Shown here: positions 10,529 to 25,462 of the stretch, one piece after another
How positions within the stretch are numbered: the first letter of the stretch is position 1
How the letters are laid out: each line of letters starts with the position of its first letter
Assembly: GCA_949987565.1 (NCBI GenBank)
Contig: OX465115.1
Coordinates: 7,776,566-7,840,565, forward strand
DNA from: Luidia sarsii
Taxonomy: Eukaryota > Echinodermata > Asteroidea > Paxillosida > Luidiidae
Direction of reading: 5' to 3'
DNA: 64,000 bases
Translations under genes and position numbers: made by a program
The notes under the pieces: generated by a model
Database searches by the model: none
Told to the model about the DNA's origin: nothing
What the model saw: the letters and a program-made list of their open reading frames with translations, nothing else

Positions 10529-13500
10529 CACGGCTGTTGCAATTTTTTTCTCAATTTATTAATTTTTATTTACTTCATATTAGTCATATTTCATTGTTTG
10601 TATCACTCAAAGGATGCTTCTGTGATACTTTTATGCTGCATAATTAACCTTATTCAATTCATAATCACCTAGGAGACGCCATTTTGGCTGTGAAAGACTC
10701 TCTGTCCTCTTCAGTAACCTATAGTAAGTTAATATCTTTGATTGACGTAACAAAGCTGCCGCAATTCATTTATTAATAGTTCAGCAATCAAAATATGATA
10801 GAAAAAATTGTATTGAAGGTATTGCGGGACAATAAGAGACGCAATTTTGGCTCTGAAAGGCTCGCAGACCATTTCAGTAACCTATAGTAAGTTGATACCT
10901 TTGATTGACGTATCAAAGGTGCCGCAATTCTTTAATTAATATTTCAGCAATCAAAATATGATTGAAAAATTTTATTGAAGGTATTGCGGGACAATAAGAG
11001 ACGCAATTTTGGCTCTGAAAGGCTCGCAGACCATTTCAGTAACCTATAGTAAGTTGATACCTTTGATTGACTTAACAAATGTGCCGCAATTCATTTATTA
11101 ATATTTCAGTTTTCAAAATGGGGACAAGAATATGTATTGAAGGTGTTGCGGGACAATAGGAATCCATATTTAATCACTTATGGTAATTAGGATACTTTTT
11201 AATGAGATTTTAAGTTGTCTTTAGTCATTTTAACTAAACAAATAAACGGACGTCACGGTTGTGCAATTACCGGAGTAATTAAAACAATAAAAAATGAAAA
11301 ATATGTAAAACAATGGAGAAAAAAAAATGGGGAAAAAAAATTGCACATTCCGGATTCGAACCAGTGCTTTCTTTCTACTGGTTCTACGCCGGTCCCTTAG
11401 ACTGCGCAGAGTTGTCTTGAACTAAGCAAAAATAAGCGATTGATATGTTGTAATCGGGATACTATTTATATTTCTTAATGAATTGAAAGAAGTTCTTTGT
11501 TTCTGATCATTTTGATCGGATTCATTGTGATGCTTCAAATCATTTCAATCAATTCATTTAAAAAATTGAAATTTATTCAAATTTCAAAATGTAAATGAAC
11601 TATTTTCCTACTAGTTTTCAACATGTCAGTGTGCTCTGATGGACTGGTGTAGAACCAGTAAGTAGAATGCACGGGTTCGAGTCACGGATGTTGCAATTTT
11701 TTCTCAATTTATTAATTGTTATTTTCTTCATATTTGTCATATTTCATTGTTTTTATCACTCAAAGGATGCTTCTGTGATACTTTTATGCTGCATAATTAA
11801 CCTTATTCAATTCATATTCACCTAGGAGACGCCATTTTGGCTGTGAAAGACTCTCTGTCCTTTTCAGTAACCTATAGTAAGTTAATATCTTTGATTGACG
11901 TAACAAAGCTGCCGCAATTCATTTATTAATAGTTCAGCAATCAAAATATGATAGAAAAATTGTATTGAAGGTATTGCGGGACAATAAGAGACGCAATTTT
12001 GGCTCTGAAAGGCTCGCAGACCATTTCAGTAACCTATAGTAAGTTGATACCTTTGATTGACGTATCAAAGGTGCCGCAATTCATTTATTAATATTTCAGC
12101 AATCAAAATATGATTGAAAAATTGTATTGAAGGTATTGCGGGACAATAAGAGACGCAATTTTGGCTCTGAAAGGCTCGCAGACCATTTCAGTAACCTATA
12201 GTAAGTTGATACCTTTGATTGACTTAACAAATGTGCCGCAATTCATTTATTAATATTTCAGTTTTCAAAATGGGGACAAGAATATGTATTGAAGGTGTTG
12301 CGGGACAATAGGAATCCATATTTAATCACTTATGGTAATTAGGATACTTTTTAATGAGATTTTAAGTTGTCTTTAGTCATTTTAACTAAACAAATAAACG
12401 GACGTCACGGTTGTGCAATTACCGGAGTAATTAAAACAATAAAAAATGAAAAATATGTAAAACAATGGAGAAAAAAAATGGGGAAAAAAAATTGCACATT
12501 CCGGATTCGAACCAGTGCTTTCTTTCTACTGGTTCTACGCCGGTCCCTTAGACTGCGCAGAGTTGTCTTGAACTAAGCAAAAATAAGCGATTGATATGTT
12601 GTAATCGGGATACTATTTCTATTTCTTAATGAATTGAAAGAAGTTCTTTGTTTCTGATCATTTTGATCGGATTCATTGCGATGCTTCAAATCATTTCAAT
12701 CAATTCATTTAAAAAATTGAAATTTATTCAAATTTCAAAATGTAAATGAACTATTTTCCTACTAGTTTTCAACATGTCAGTGTGCTCTGATGGACTGGTG
12801 TAGAACCAGTAAGTAGAATGCACGGGTTCGAGTCACGGATGTTACAATTTTTTTTCTCAATTTATTAATTTTTATTTTCTTCATATTTGTCATATTTCAT
12901 TGTTTTTATCACTCAAAGGATTCTTCTGTGATACTTTTATGCTGCATAATTAACCTTATTCAATTCATGGGGAAGCCATCTTCACGTGACGTTAGTGATT
13001 TTGTTCGACATGGAATGTGGCTCTACAAAGAGCTGGTAACTCAACGTTTCGGACAGGGTGTACAGGCCTCCCGATGAGGGACAGATTACACACTGCCCGA
13101 AACGTTGAGTTACCGACTCTCCTTAAGAGTCCGAGCCACCTTCAATCACCAAAGAGATGACTTCAAACTTTCTACATTGGCATGCTGTCACCGTGCACAA
13201 TTTCAAATCTTCGAAGGCTTGGCTGTGACTTTTCGAGATGGAATCGTCATGTAAGTTGCATCCAAAGTGCACTGAAAACAGACCATTGTGTCGTGGTGTC
13301 GTTTTTTTTTTTTTTGGTTTTTTTTTCATAGTCAAGCGTTCAGGGGGGGGCGGCTACGGGGCTATATAGTGCTAATTGAATGCGCACGTCTCCGATTCCA
13401 GTCAATCACGACATTTTGGTTTGGACTCCATGACTTTTAGCCTGCATAATAGACCAATTGCGCTCATTGGAACAGGGCAGCGATGGGAATGTACAAAGAA

Positions 13501-16500
13501 GAATGTGGACAATATATTGATGGTCTTCTTTGCCAATTCCACTCCTGTTCTGCACCAAATGAGATGCACAAATACCCACTATAATAAGTCACGTGTCTTT
13601 GGTCGCGCAGTGGGCCTATTTTGATCGTGTTTGTTTTTCTATTGCGTGTGGCACTGACAGTCAGCAAAATGTTTGTATTACCTGACGAAAGCGCAGTCTC
13701 CGCTGCGTGGGATCACAATAAGAACGTCTATGGAGGTTCAGCGAGGCCCTTGCCAAATGCTGACACATATATAATTATTGGCTCTCGGTCAAATCCGTGG
13801 CGAGGCCCGCCCGGGGTCCAAGGCTGTTTTCCCTTCCTTAATTTTCTTCCTGGGAGACTTCTCACCTCCAGTGACGCAAGTATATGTACGAATCACTTCA
13901 CAGGGTTATCAAGGGACTTCTCGCACAGCAGTATCTTTTACACGCGTCGAAACTTGCCAGTGTGAACTCCGTACCATATTACCACTAGGGGTCAATCATG
14001 CTGCGCGTTCACATTACCAACGCAGACATTGACCGTTGTCACACGTGTAGGTTTTGATCCGTGTCAGGCCTATTGATTTATGTTGATCGATTCACATTGC
14101 TCGAACCATCGAACATACGGGTCACAGGCCCCACTGGTCACAAGTCCCCCAAATCTGCCTGTTCTTTGCACATGGCAAACTACCCCCATGTCGCATCTGC
14201 TAAGCGTAAAAATTTGTTCCCGTGTAAACGTCTGGTCTAAGGCTGTTCTAAGACTGGTCTGGTTTAATTTGATTTATTCTTGTGTTATTATTATTATTAC
14301 AGTGCATTAGGGATTTTAAATGTATAATGTGAAAATGATTAATAATAGAATAGATTTTTAATGCGTGGAATTTGATTAAGGTAATGTTTATTTTTGTAAA
14401 GCGCCTTGAGGTAACTTTGATTCATAATGCGCTATACAAGTGCAGTTTATTATTATTATTAAACAGCATTAGAAAGCACATTACGATGTGATGACAGTTG
14501 TTTCTGACTTGTATTCCGCTATTCTTCACTCAGCATGAAACAAAAGTGAAGTTTGGGTCGGCCAAGTCACCTTGCGAACCATGAAATCTTCTTATTAAAG
14601 GCCCTATACAACATTGGTAAAGGTCAAAAGATTGCCACAGTTTGTGTGTTAAACCATTAAACCTCCCAAAACAGCAATCATGCGAAGGTGTTAGCTCAAA
14701 TGGTGATCTGAGAAAGTAGAAAATGGTAAAAAACCGTCACGGTTTTTGCACCATTCTGTAGAGTAAGAAATAGTTTATTACTTGCAAGTAATAAACTATT
14801 TGTCGATGTTTGAGTGAAGATTTCTTGAGAAGTACAGCATCCCAGACCGTAAGTTTACAACATGAGGATTCTATCATGACCATCTACAAACTGGGAAGAT
14901 CTGAAAACATTGATGTCCACAGATTTCATTCTAATTTACACAATGTTGTATTGGGCCTTTAAGCAAGTGTTGGTGCTTAAGCAACTCCAGGGACATATGC
15001 CTTACACTGGTTGAAATGTTATGTTGAAATGCGTTCCCACTACTGCGTTCAGCATGTCAAAATGTTTTCAAGTGTGCAATTGATGAACATGGGATGGGAT
15101 AGAATGAAAGCACAGTACAAATGTCATAATCTCATTAAAAACTGATTGTTTTTATTTCTTCTGTTAATCGACCTCTTACACACGTTTTCCACTAACTTTT
15201 ACTTGCTCATCCATTCTAAAGAATCAAAGCCTACAATCGGAACTTATTGAAATTTATTTAAAATTTTCCATGGTCAAATGGATTGACAACAAAATAATAA
15301 CCTCATCACCAAGCCCTACCCCCCCCCCAAAAAAAATGTATTGGGATCAACATTCCCAATGTGAGAGAAACTTCTAAATCAAAAATCCTACTTCCAATTA
15401 AAAAAAATCAAATATAACATTCATAATAATTATTATAAACTAAATCTCAAAAGTTAGAGGGCCCGACGTTTCGATCCTAGCAGGACCTTTATCAATTATA
15501 AGCAATGCGCTTGACTCCATTGGTGCTTGTGTCCACGCCCTTATGTCTTGCATTGGTGAGTATGTAGAACAATTATTACATGATTAATTTGCTATATCAC
15601 ATCAAATGTGGTTTCTTTTTTCTCCTCAACTCCAACTGCACAAAAACAGAGGTATATACCGAACATTCGGCTACAATGAATGACCGCTAGACCAAACAAA
15701 AACATTTCAAAGATCCTGGGATGAACGTTATTGTGACGTTCCACTGCATAGCATTAGTGAAAGGCTCTCTGGAAGACACAGAATTTGGAGAGAGCTCGGA
15801 TGCTTTCTTAGAAGTATTTCTGAAGTGGCTCTCCTAGCGTCTTCTCCAGCTCGTTCACCACCAACTGGCACTGCTGCTCAACCTTAACTGACTCGTCTAT
15901 GATGAATCAAAACAAAAATTCAAAGACAGGTATTAGGCATTGAGGTCTTGGGCATTGAAGTATCCGTCTCAGTCTTGGGCATTGAGGTCTCGGTCTCGAT
16001 CTTGGTCTTGGGTATTGAAGTCTCGGTCTTAGTCTTGAGCATTGAGGTCTAAGTCCTCCACTCAAAGACAGATCAGTCTAGGCATTGGTCCCAGTCTTGG
16101 GAATTGAGGTTTAAATCTCTGTCTTGGGCATTGAGGTCTAAAGCCCCCACTCAAAGACAGATTAGTCCGTCTCAGTCTTGGGAATTGGGTTCTCGGTCTT
16201 ATACATTGTAGTCTCGGTCTCAGTCTTGGGCATTGAGGTTTCAGTCTCTGTCTTGGACATTGTGATCTCAGTCTTCGTCTTTGGACGTGGAGGTCTAGTT
16301 CTTTGAGATCTCAGTCTCAGTCCTAGGCATTGAGATCTCAGTCTTAGTCCTAGGCATTCAGATCTCAGTCTTAGTCCTTGGCATTGAGATCTCAGCCTCA
16401 GTCCTAGGCATTAAGATCTCAGTCCTAGGCATTGAGATCTCAGTCTAAGTCCTAGGCATTGAGATCTCAGTCTCAGTCCTAGGCATTGAGATCTCAGTCT

Positions 16501-18033
16501 TAGTCCTAGGCATTGAGATCTCAGTCTCAGTCCTAGGCATTGAGATCTCAGTCTTAGTCGTAGGCATTGAGATCTCAGTCTTAGTCCTAGGCATTGAGAT
16601 CTCAGTCTCAGTCCTAGGCATTGAGATCCCAGTCTCAGTCCTAGGCATTGAGATCTCAGTCTTAGTCCTAGGCATTGAGATATCAGTCTTAGTCCTAGGC
16701 ATTGAGATCTCAGTCTTAGTCCTAGGCATTGAGATCTCAGTCTCAGTCCTAAGCATTGAGATCTCAGTCTTAGTCCTAGGCATTGAGATTTCAGTCTCAG
16801 TCCTAGGCATTGAGATCTCAGTCTTAGTCCTAGGCATTGAGATCTCAGTCTAGGCATTGAGATCTCATGCATATATTTCTCGGCTTTAGTCATGGGCACT
16901 GAGATCTCAGTCCAGTCCAGATCCTGACTGGCCTAGACCCGCCCCCCCCCCCAAGGCTGCAAGACCCTCCACCTAGACCACAGTCCTGGGCAGCGGAATC
17001 TACTCACCCTCCATCAGCTCGGCCAGAAAGGGGATGGTCTCTGGCAGCAGGGAGAGGTAGTCCTCGCCCAGCTCTGGTGAAGCTCCTGCAGGACAGTCAG
17101 GGCGGCAAAGCGCACCTACGTAGGAAGCGGAAACAAGAGGCAAGACCTGTGAGGAGAGTGCCGCCACAGCAGGGGAGCCGACCCTTGGCTTGGATTCCTC
17201 TAACAAGTCTTTACAGCCACATGGTTTGAGATTGGTCAGACCAGAGCAAGCCATCTTTGAAAAAAAAAATTCACCATCTGGCTCAGGCCACTTTCCCAAC
17301 ACACTGCCCAGCCCTGCACTGCCGAGCCCCACCTTGGCCAGCCCTATCCTGCCCAGCCCCAACCTGCCAAGTCCAGCCCTAACCTACCCAGACCCACCTT
17401 GCCAAGCCCAGCCCCACCCTGCCCAGCCCTAGCCTGCCCAGCCCTACCCTGCCAAGCCCAGCCCTAAACTGCCCAGCCCCACCTTGCCAAGGCCAACCCT
17501 GCTAAGCCCTGCCCAGCCCAGCCCCACTCTGCACAACCCCACCCTGCCCAGCCCCACCCTTCCCAGCCCAACCCAGGCAAGCCCAGGCCAGCCCAGGCCA
17601 GCCCAGCCCAAGCAAGATCAGCCCAGCTCAGCCCTACCCAGCCCAACCCAGCCCAAGCCAGATCAGCCCAGCTCAGCCCACCCGACTCACCTTTGGCGAT
17701 GCATGCCTGGTCTTCAGCAGCACCTGGTAGTTGAGTGGCTGCCAGGTGGACGAGTCCCGGGAGGCCGCCAGAAGCTGACCGATGCAAGGGGTCAGGTGAC
17801 TGCTGACCCTGTCCTGATAGGCTGACTCTGACCCCTGCAGATTCTCAATCTGAAAAAAAAACCACAGCATCCAAAGTCAATATCCAAGGTACTACCTTCA
17901 ATCTCAATAGAATTTTCAAAGTTTCAAAGTAATAAACATCATGACTATAACTTAAAAAAGCATATACAGTGGAACATCGCTATAACGGACATCCTGGGAT
18001 CCATGAAAATTGTTTGGTATAGCAGTCATTCGT
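10529..18033. repeat. Tandem array, full unit 3
   Basis: This 7505-bp direct repeat has the same content and order as the unit before it. Nested repeats start at 10529, the stem-loop-like palindrome is near 13019, the TTAA MITE is at 14595-14962 and the HEATR1 tail exons are at 15808-17849. The HEATR1 stop codon here is TAA, whereas the copies on either side have TGA. Confidence 0.92.
15808..17849 (-). pseudogene. HEATR1: HEATR1 terminal-exon copy 3 (three exons)
   Basis: Exons lie at 17691-17849, 17008-17115 and 15808-15896, ending in TAA. Splice sites are conserved. The frameshift in the middle exon is shared with all copies. A minisatellite variant (GTCGTAGG in place of GTCCTAGG) is shared with copies 1 and 5 but absent from copies 2 and 4. 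Confidence 0.85.
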
Positions 18034-21000
18034 CACGGCTGTTGCAATTTTTTTCTCAATTTATTAATTTTTATTTACTTCATATTAGTCATATTTCATT
18101 GTTTGTATCACTCAAAGGATGCTTCTGTGATACTTTTATGCTGCATAATTAACCTTATTCAATTCATAATCACCTAGGAGACGCCATTTTGGCTGTGAAA
18201 GACTCTCTGTCCTCTTCAGTAACCTATAGTAAGTTAATATCTTTGATTGACGTAACAAAGCTGCCGCAATTCATTTATTAATAGTTCAGCAATCAAAATA
18301 TGATAGAAAAATTGTATTGAAGGTATTGCGGGACAATAAGAGACGCAATTTTGGCTCTGAAAGGCTCGCAGACCATTTCAGTAACCTATAGTAAGTTGAT
18401 ACCTTTGATTGACGTATCAAAGGTGCCGCAATTCTTTAATTAATATTTCAGCAATCAAAATATGATTGAAAAATTGTATTGAAGGTATTGCGGGACAATA
18501 AGAGACGCAATTTTGGCTCTGAAAGGCTCGCAGACCATTTCAGTAACCTATAGTAAGTTGATACCTTTGATTGACTTAACAAATGTGCCGCAATTCATTT
18601 ATTAATATTTCAGTTTTCAAAATGGGGACAAGAATATGTATTGAAGGTGTTGCGGGACAATAGGAATCCATATTTAATCACTTATGGTAATTAGGATACT
18701 TTTTAATGAGATTTTAAGTTGTCTTTAGTCATTTTAACTAAACAAATAAACGGACGTCACGGTTGTGCAATTACCGGAGTAATTAAAACAATAAAAAATG
18801 AAAAATATGTAAAACAATGGAGAAAAAAAAATGGGGAAAAAAATTTGCACATTCCGGATTCGAACCAGTGCTTTCTTTCTACTGGTTCTAAGCCGGTCCC
18901 TTAGACTGCGCAGAGTTGTCTTGAACTAAGCAAAAATAAGCGATTGATATGTTGTAATCGGGATACTATTTCTATTTCTTAATGAATTGAAAGAAGTTCT
19001 TTGTTTCTGATCATTTTGATCGGATTCATTGTGATGCTTCAAATCATTTCAATCAATTCATTTAAAAAATTGAAATTTATTCAAATTTCAAAATGTAAAT
19101 GAACTATTTTCCTACTAGTTTTCAACATGTCAGTGTGCTCTGATGGACTGGTGTAGAACCAGTAAGTAGAATGCACGGGTTCGAGTCACGGATGTTGCAA
19201 TTTTTTCTCAATTTATTAATTTTTATTTTCTTCATATTTGTCATATTTCATTGTTTTTATCACTCAAAGGATGCTTCTGTGATACTTTTATGCTGCATAA
19301 TTAACCTTATTCAATTCATATTCACCTAGGAGACGCCATTTTGGCTGTGAAAGACTCTCTGTCCTTTTCAGTAACCTATAGTAAGTTAATATCTTTGATT
19401 GACGTAACAAAGCTGCCGCAATTCATTTATTAATAGTTCAGCAATCAAAATATGATAGAAAAATTGTATTGAAGGTATTGCGGGACAATAAGAGACGCAA
19501 TTTTGGCTCTGAAAGGCTCGCAGACCATTTCAGTAACCTATAGTAAGTTGATACCTTTGATTGACGTATCAAAGGTGCCGCAATTCATTTATTAATATTT
19601 CAGCAATCAAAATATGATTGAAAAATTGTATTGAAGGTATTGCGGGACAATAAGAGACGCAATTTTGGCTCTGAAAGGCTCGCAGACCATTTCAGTAACC
19701 TATAGTAAGTTGATACCTTTGATTGACTTAACAAATGTGCCGCAATTCATTTATTAATATTTCAGTTTTCAAAATGGGGACAAGAATATGTATTGAAGGT
19801 GTTGCGGGACAATAGGAATCCATATTTAATCACTTATGGTAATTAGGATACTTTTTAATGAGATTTTAAGTTGTCTTTAGTCATTTTAACTAAACAAATA
19901 AACGGACGTCACGGTTGTGCAATTACCGGAGTAATTAAAACAATAAAAAATGAAAAATATGTAAAACAATGGAGAAAAAAAAATGGGGAAAAAAAATTGC
20001 ACATTCCGGATTCGAACCAGTGCTTTCTTTCTACTGGTTCTACGCCGGTCCCTTAGACTGCGCAGAGTTGTCTTGAACTAAGCAAAAATAAGCGATTGAT
20101 ATGTTGTAATCGGGATACTATTTCTATTTCTTAATGAATTGAAAGAAGTTCTTTGTTTCTGATCATTTTGATCGGATTCATTGCGATGCTTCAAATCATT
20201 TCAATCAATTCATTTAAAAAATTGAAATTTATTCAAATTTCAAAATGTAAATGAACTATTTTCCTACTAGTTTTCAACATGTCAGTGTGCTCTGATGGAC
20301 TGGTGTAGAACCAGTAAGTAGAATGCACGGGTTCGAGTCACGGATGTTACAATTTTTTTTCTCAATTTATTAATTTTTATTTTCTTCATATTTGTCATAT
20401 TTCATTGTTTTTATCACTCAAAGGATGCTTCTGTGATACTTTTATGCTGCATAATTAACCTTATTCAATTCATGGGGAAACCATCTTCACGTGACGTTAG
20501 TGATTTTGTTCGACATGGAATGTGGCTCTACAAAGAGCTGGTAACTCAACGTTTCGGACAGGGTGTACAGGCCTCCCGATGAGGGACAGATTACACACTG
20601 CCCGAAACGTTGAGTTACCGACTCTCCTTAAGAGTCCGAGCCACCTTCAATCACCAAAGAGATGACTTCAAACTTTCTACATTGGCATGCTGTCACCGTG
20701 CACAATTTCAAATCTTCGAAGGCTTGGCTGTGACTTTTCGAGATGGAATCGTCATGTAAGTTGCATCCAAAGTGCACTGAAAACAGACCATTGTGTCGTG
20801 GTGTCGTTTTTTTTTTTTTTTTTTTTTTTTTTCATAGTCAAGCGTTCAGGGGGGGGGGCGGCTACGGGGCTATATAGTGCTAATTGAATGCGCACGTCTC
20901 CGATTCCAGTCAATCACGACATTTTGGTTTGGACTCCATGACTTTTAGCCTGCATAATAGACCAATTGCGCTCATTGGAACAGGGCAGCGATGGGAATGT

Positions 21001-24000
21001 ACAAAGAAGAATGTGGACAATATATTGATGGTCTTCTTTGCCAATTCCACTCCTGTTCTGCACCAAATGAGATGCACAAATACCCACTATAATAAGTCAC
21101 GTGTCTTTGGTCGCGCAGTGGGCCTATTTTGATCGTGTTTGTTTTTCTATTGCGTGTGGCACTGACAGTCAGCAAAATGTTTGTATTACCTGACGAAAGC
21201 GCAGTCTCCGCTGCGTGGGATCACAATAAGAACGTCTATGGAGGTTCAGCGAGGCCCTTGCCAAATGCTGACACATATATAATTATTGGCTCTCGGTCAA
21301 ATCCGTGGCGAGGCCCGCCCGGGGTCCAAGGCTGTTTTCCCTTCCTTAATTTTCTTCCTGGGAGACTTCTCACCTCCAGTGACGCAAGTATATGTACGAA
21401 TCACTTCACAGGGTTATCAAGGGACTTCTCGCACAGCAGTATCTTTTACACGCGTCGAAACTTGCCAGTGTGAACTCCGTACCATATTACCACTAGGGGT
21501 CAATCATGCTGCGCGTTCACATTACCAACGCAGACATTGACCGTTGTCACACGTGTAGGTTTTGATCCGTGTCAGGCCTATTGATTTATGTTGATCGATT
21601 CACATTGCTCGAACCATCGAACATACGGGTCACAGGCCCCACTGGTCACAAGTCCCCCAAATCTGCCTGTTCTTTGCACATGGCAAACTACCCCCATGTC
21701 GCATCTGCTAAGCGTAAAAATTTGTTCCCGTGTAAACGTCTGGTCTAAGGCTGTTCTAAGACTGGTCTGGTTTAATTTGATTTATTCTTGTGTTATTATT
21801 ATTATTACAGTGCATTAGGGATTTTAAATGTATAATGTGAAAATGATTAATAATAGAATAGATTTTTAATGCGTGGAATTTGATTAAGGTAATGTTTATT
21901 TTTGTAAAGCGCCTTGAGGTAACTTTGATTCATAATGCGCTATACAAGTGCAGTTTATTATTATTATTAAACAGCATTAGAAAGCACATTACGATGTGAT
22001 GACAGTTGTTTCTGACTTGTATTCCGCTATTCTTCACTCAGCATGAAACAAAAGTGAAGTTTGGGTCGGCCAAGTCACCTTGCGAACCATGAAATCTTCT
22101 TATTAAAGGCCCTATACAACATTGGTAAAGGTCAAAAGATTGCCACAGTTTGTGTGTTAAACCATTAAACCTCCCAAAACAGCAATCATGCGAAGGTGTT
22201 AGCTCAAATGGTGATCTGAGAAAGTAGAAAATGGTAAAAAACCGTCACGGTTTTTGCACCATTCTGTAGAGTAAGAAATAGTTTATTACTTGCAAGTAAT
22301 AAACTATTTGTCGATGTTTGAGTGAAGATTTCTTGAGAAGTACAGCATCCCAGACCGTAAGTTTACAACATGAGGATTCTATCATGACCATCTACAAACT
22401 GGGAAGATCTGAAAACATTGATGTCCACAGATTTCATTCTAATTTACACAATGTTGTATTGGGCCTTTAAGCAAGTGTTGGTGCTTAAGCAACTCCAGGG
22501 ACATATGCCTTACACTGGTTGAAATGTTATGTTGAAATGCGTTCCCACTACTGCGTTCAGCATGTCAAAATGTTTTCAAATGTGCAATTGATGAACATGG
22601 GATGGGATAGAATGAAAGCACAGTACAAATGTCATAATCTCATTAAAAACTGATTGTTTTTATTTCTTCTGTTAATCGACCTCTTACACACGTTTTCCAC
22701 TAACTTTTACTTGCTCATCCATTCTAAAGAATCAAAGCCTACAATCGGAACTTATTGAAATTTATTTAAAATTTTCCATGGTCAAATGGATTGACAACAA
22801 AATAATAACCTCATCACCAAGCCCTACCCCCCCCCCCAAAAAAAAAATGTATTTGGATCAACATTCCCAATGTGAGAGAAACTTCTAAATCAAAAATCCT
22901 ACTTCCAATTAAAAAAAATCAAATATAACATTCATAATAATTATTATAAACTAAATCTCAAAAGTTAGAGGGCCCGACGTTTCGATCCTAGCAGGACCTT
23001 TATCAATTATAAGCAATGCGCTTGACTCCATTGGTGCTTGTGTCCACGCCCTTATGTCTTGCATTGGTGAGTATGTAGAACAATTATTACATGATTAATT
23101 TGCTATATCACATCAAATGTGGTTTCTTTTTTCTCCTCAACTCCAACTGCACAAAAACAGAGGTATATACCGAACATTCGGCTACAATGAATGACCGCTA
23201 GACCAAACAAAAACATTTCAAAGATCCTGGGATGAACGTTATTGTGACGTTCCACTGCATAGCATTAGTGAAAGGCTCTCTGGAAGACACAGAATTTGGA
23301 GAGAGCTCGGATGCTTTCTCAGAAGTATTTCTGAAGTGGCTCTCCTAGCGTCTTCTCCAGCTCGTTCACCACCAACTGGCACTGCTGCTCAACCTTAACT
23401 GACTCGTCTATGATGAATCAAAACAAAAATTCAAAGACAGGTATTAGGCATTGAGGTCTTGGGCATTGAAGTATCCGTCTCAGTCTTGGGCATTGAGGTC
23501 TCGGTCTCGATCTTGGTCTTGGGTATTGAAGTCTCGGTCTTAGTCTTGAGCATTGAGGTCTAAGTCCTCCACTCAAAGACAGATCAGTCTAGGCATTGGT
23601 CCCAGTCTTGGGAATTGAGGTTTAAATCTCTGTCTTGGGCATTGAGGTCTAAAGCCCCCACTCAAAGACAGATTAGTCCGTCTCAGTCTTGGGAATTGGG
23701 TTCTCGGTCTTATACATTGTAGTCTCGGTCTCAGTCTTGGGCATTGAGGTTTCAGTCTCTGTCTTGGACATTGTGATCTCAGTCTTCGTCTTTGGACGTG
23801 GAGGTCTAGTTCTTTGAGATCTCAGTCTCAGTCCTAGGCATTGAGATCTCAGTCTTAGTCCTAGGCATTGAGATCTCAGTCTTAGTCCTTGGCATTGAGA
23901 TCTCAGCCTCGGTCCTAGGCATTAAGATCTCAGTCCTAGGCATTGAGATCTCAGTCTAAGTCCTAGGCATTGAGATCTCAGTCTCAGTCCTAGGCATTGA

Positions 24001-25462
24001 GATCTCAGTCTTAGTCCTAGGCATTGAGATCTCAGTCCTAGGCATTGAGATCTCAGTCTTAGTCCTAGGCATTGAGATCTCAGTCTTAGTCCTAGGCATT
24101 GAGATCTCAGTCTCAGTCCTATGCATTGAGATCTCAGTCTCAGTCCTAGGCATTGAGATCCCAGTCTCAGTCCTAGGCATTGAGATCTCAGTCTTAGTCC
24201 TAGGCATTGAGATATCAGTCTTAGTCCTAGGCATTGAGATCTCAGTCTTAGTCCTAGGCATTGAGATCTCAGTCTAGGCATTGAGATCTCATGCATATAT
24301 TTCTCGGCTTTAGTCATGGGCACTGAGATCTCAGTCCAGTCCAGATCCTGACTGGCCTAGACCCGCCCCCCCCCCCCCCAAGGCTGCAAGACCCTCCACC
24401 TAGACCACAGTCCTGGGCAGCGGAATCTACTCACCCTCCATCAGCTCGGCCAGAAAGGGGATGGTCTCTGGCAGCAGGGAGAGGTAGTCCTCGCCCAGCT
24501 CTGGTGAAGCTCCTGCAGGACAGTCAGGGCGGCAAAGCGCACCTACGTAGGAAGCGGAAACAAGAGGCAAGACCTGTGAGGAGAGTGCCGCCACAGCAGG
24601 GGAGCCGACCCTTGGCTTGGATTCCTCTAACAAGTCTTTACAGCCACATGGTTTGAGATTGGTCAGACCAGAGCAAGCCATCTTTGAAAAAAAAAAAATT
24701 CACCATCTGGCTCAGGCCACTTTCCCAACACACTGCCCAGCCCTGCACTGCCGAGCCCCACCTTGGCCAGCCCTATCCTGCCCAGCCCCAACCTGCCAAG
24801 TCCAGCCCTAACCTACCCAGACCCACCTTGCCAAGCCCAGCCCCACCCTGCCCAGCCCTAGCCTGCCCAGCCCTACCCTGCCAAGCCCAGCCCTAAACTG
24901 CCCAGCCCCACCTTGCCAAGGCCAACCCTGCTAAGCCCTGCCCAGCCCAGCCCCACTCTGCACAACCCCACCCTGCCCAGCCCCACCCTTCCCAGCCCAA
25001 CCCAGGCAAGCCCAGGCCAGCCCAGGCCAGCCCAGCCCAAGCAAGATCAGCCCAGCTCAGCCCTACCCAGCCCAACCCAGCCCAAGCCAGATCAGCCCAG
25101 CTCAGCCCACCCGACTCACCTTTGGCGATGCATGCCTGGTCTTCAGCAGCACCTGGTAGTTGAGTGGCTGCCAGGTGGACGAGTCCCGGGAGGCCGCCAG
25201 AAGCTGACCGATGCAAGGGGTCAGGTGACTGCTGACCCTGTCCTGATAGGCTGACTCTGACCCCTGCAGATTCTCAATCTGAAAAAAAAACCACAGCATC
25301 CAAAGTCAATATCCAAGGTACTACCTTCAATCTCAATAGAATTTTCAAAGTTTCAAAGTAATAAACATCATGACTATAACTTAAAAAAGCATATACAGTG
25401 GAACGTCGCTATAACGGACATCCTGGGATCCATGAAAATTGTTTGGTATAGCAGTCATTCGT
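18034..25462. repeat. Tandem array, full unit 4
   Basis: This 7429-bp direct repeat carries the stem-loop-like palindrome near 20524, the TTAA MITE at 22103-22470 and the HEATR1 tail exons at 23319-25278. The intron minisatellite is shortened relative to the other copies, with the longest open repeat run spanning 133 codons rather than 151-162. The HEATR1 stop codon is TGA. Confidence 0.92.
23319..25278 (-). pseudogene. HEATR1: HEATR1 terminal-exon copy 4 (three exons)
   Basis: Exons lie at 25120-25278, 24435-24542 and 23319-23407, ending in TGA as in copy 2. Splice sites are intact. The middle-exon frameshift is present. The intron between the last two exons is about 75-90 bp shorter than in the other copies, through loss of minisatellite monomers. 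Confidence 0.85.
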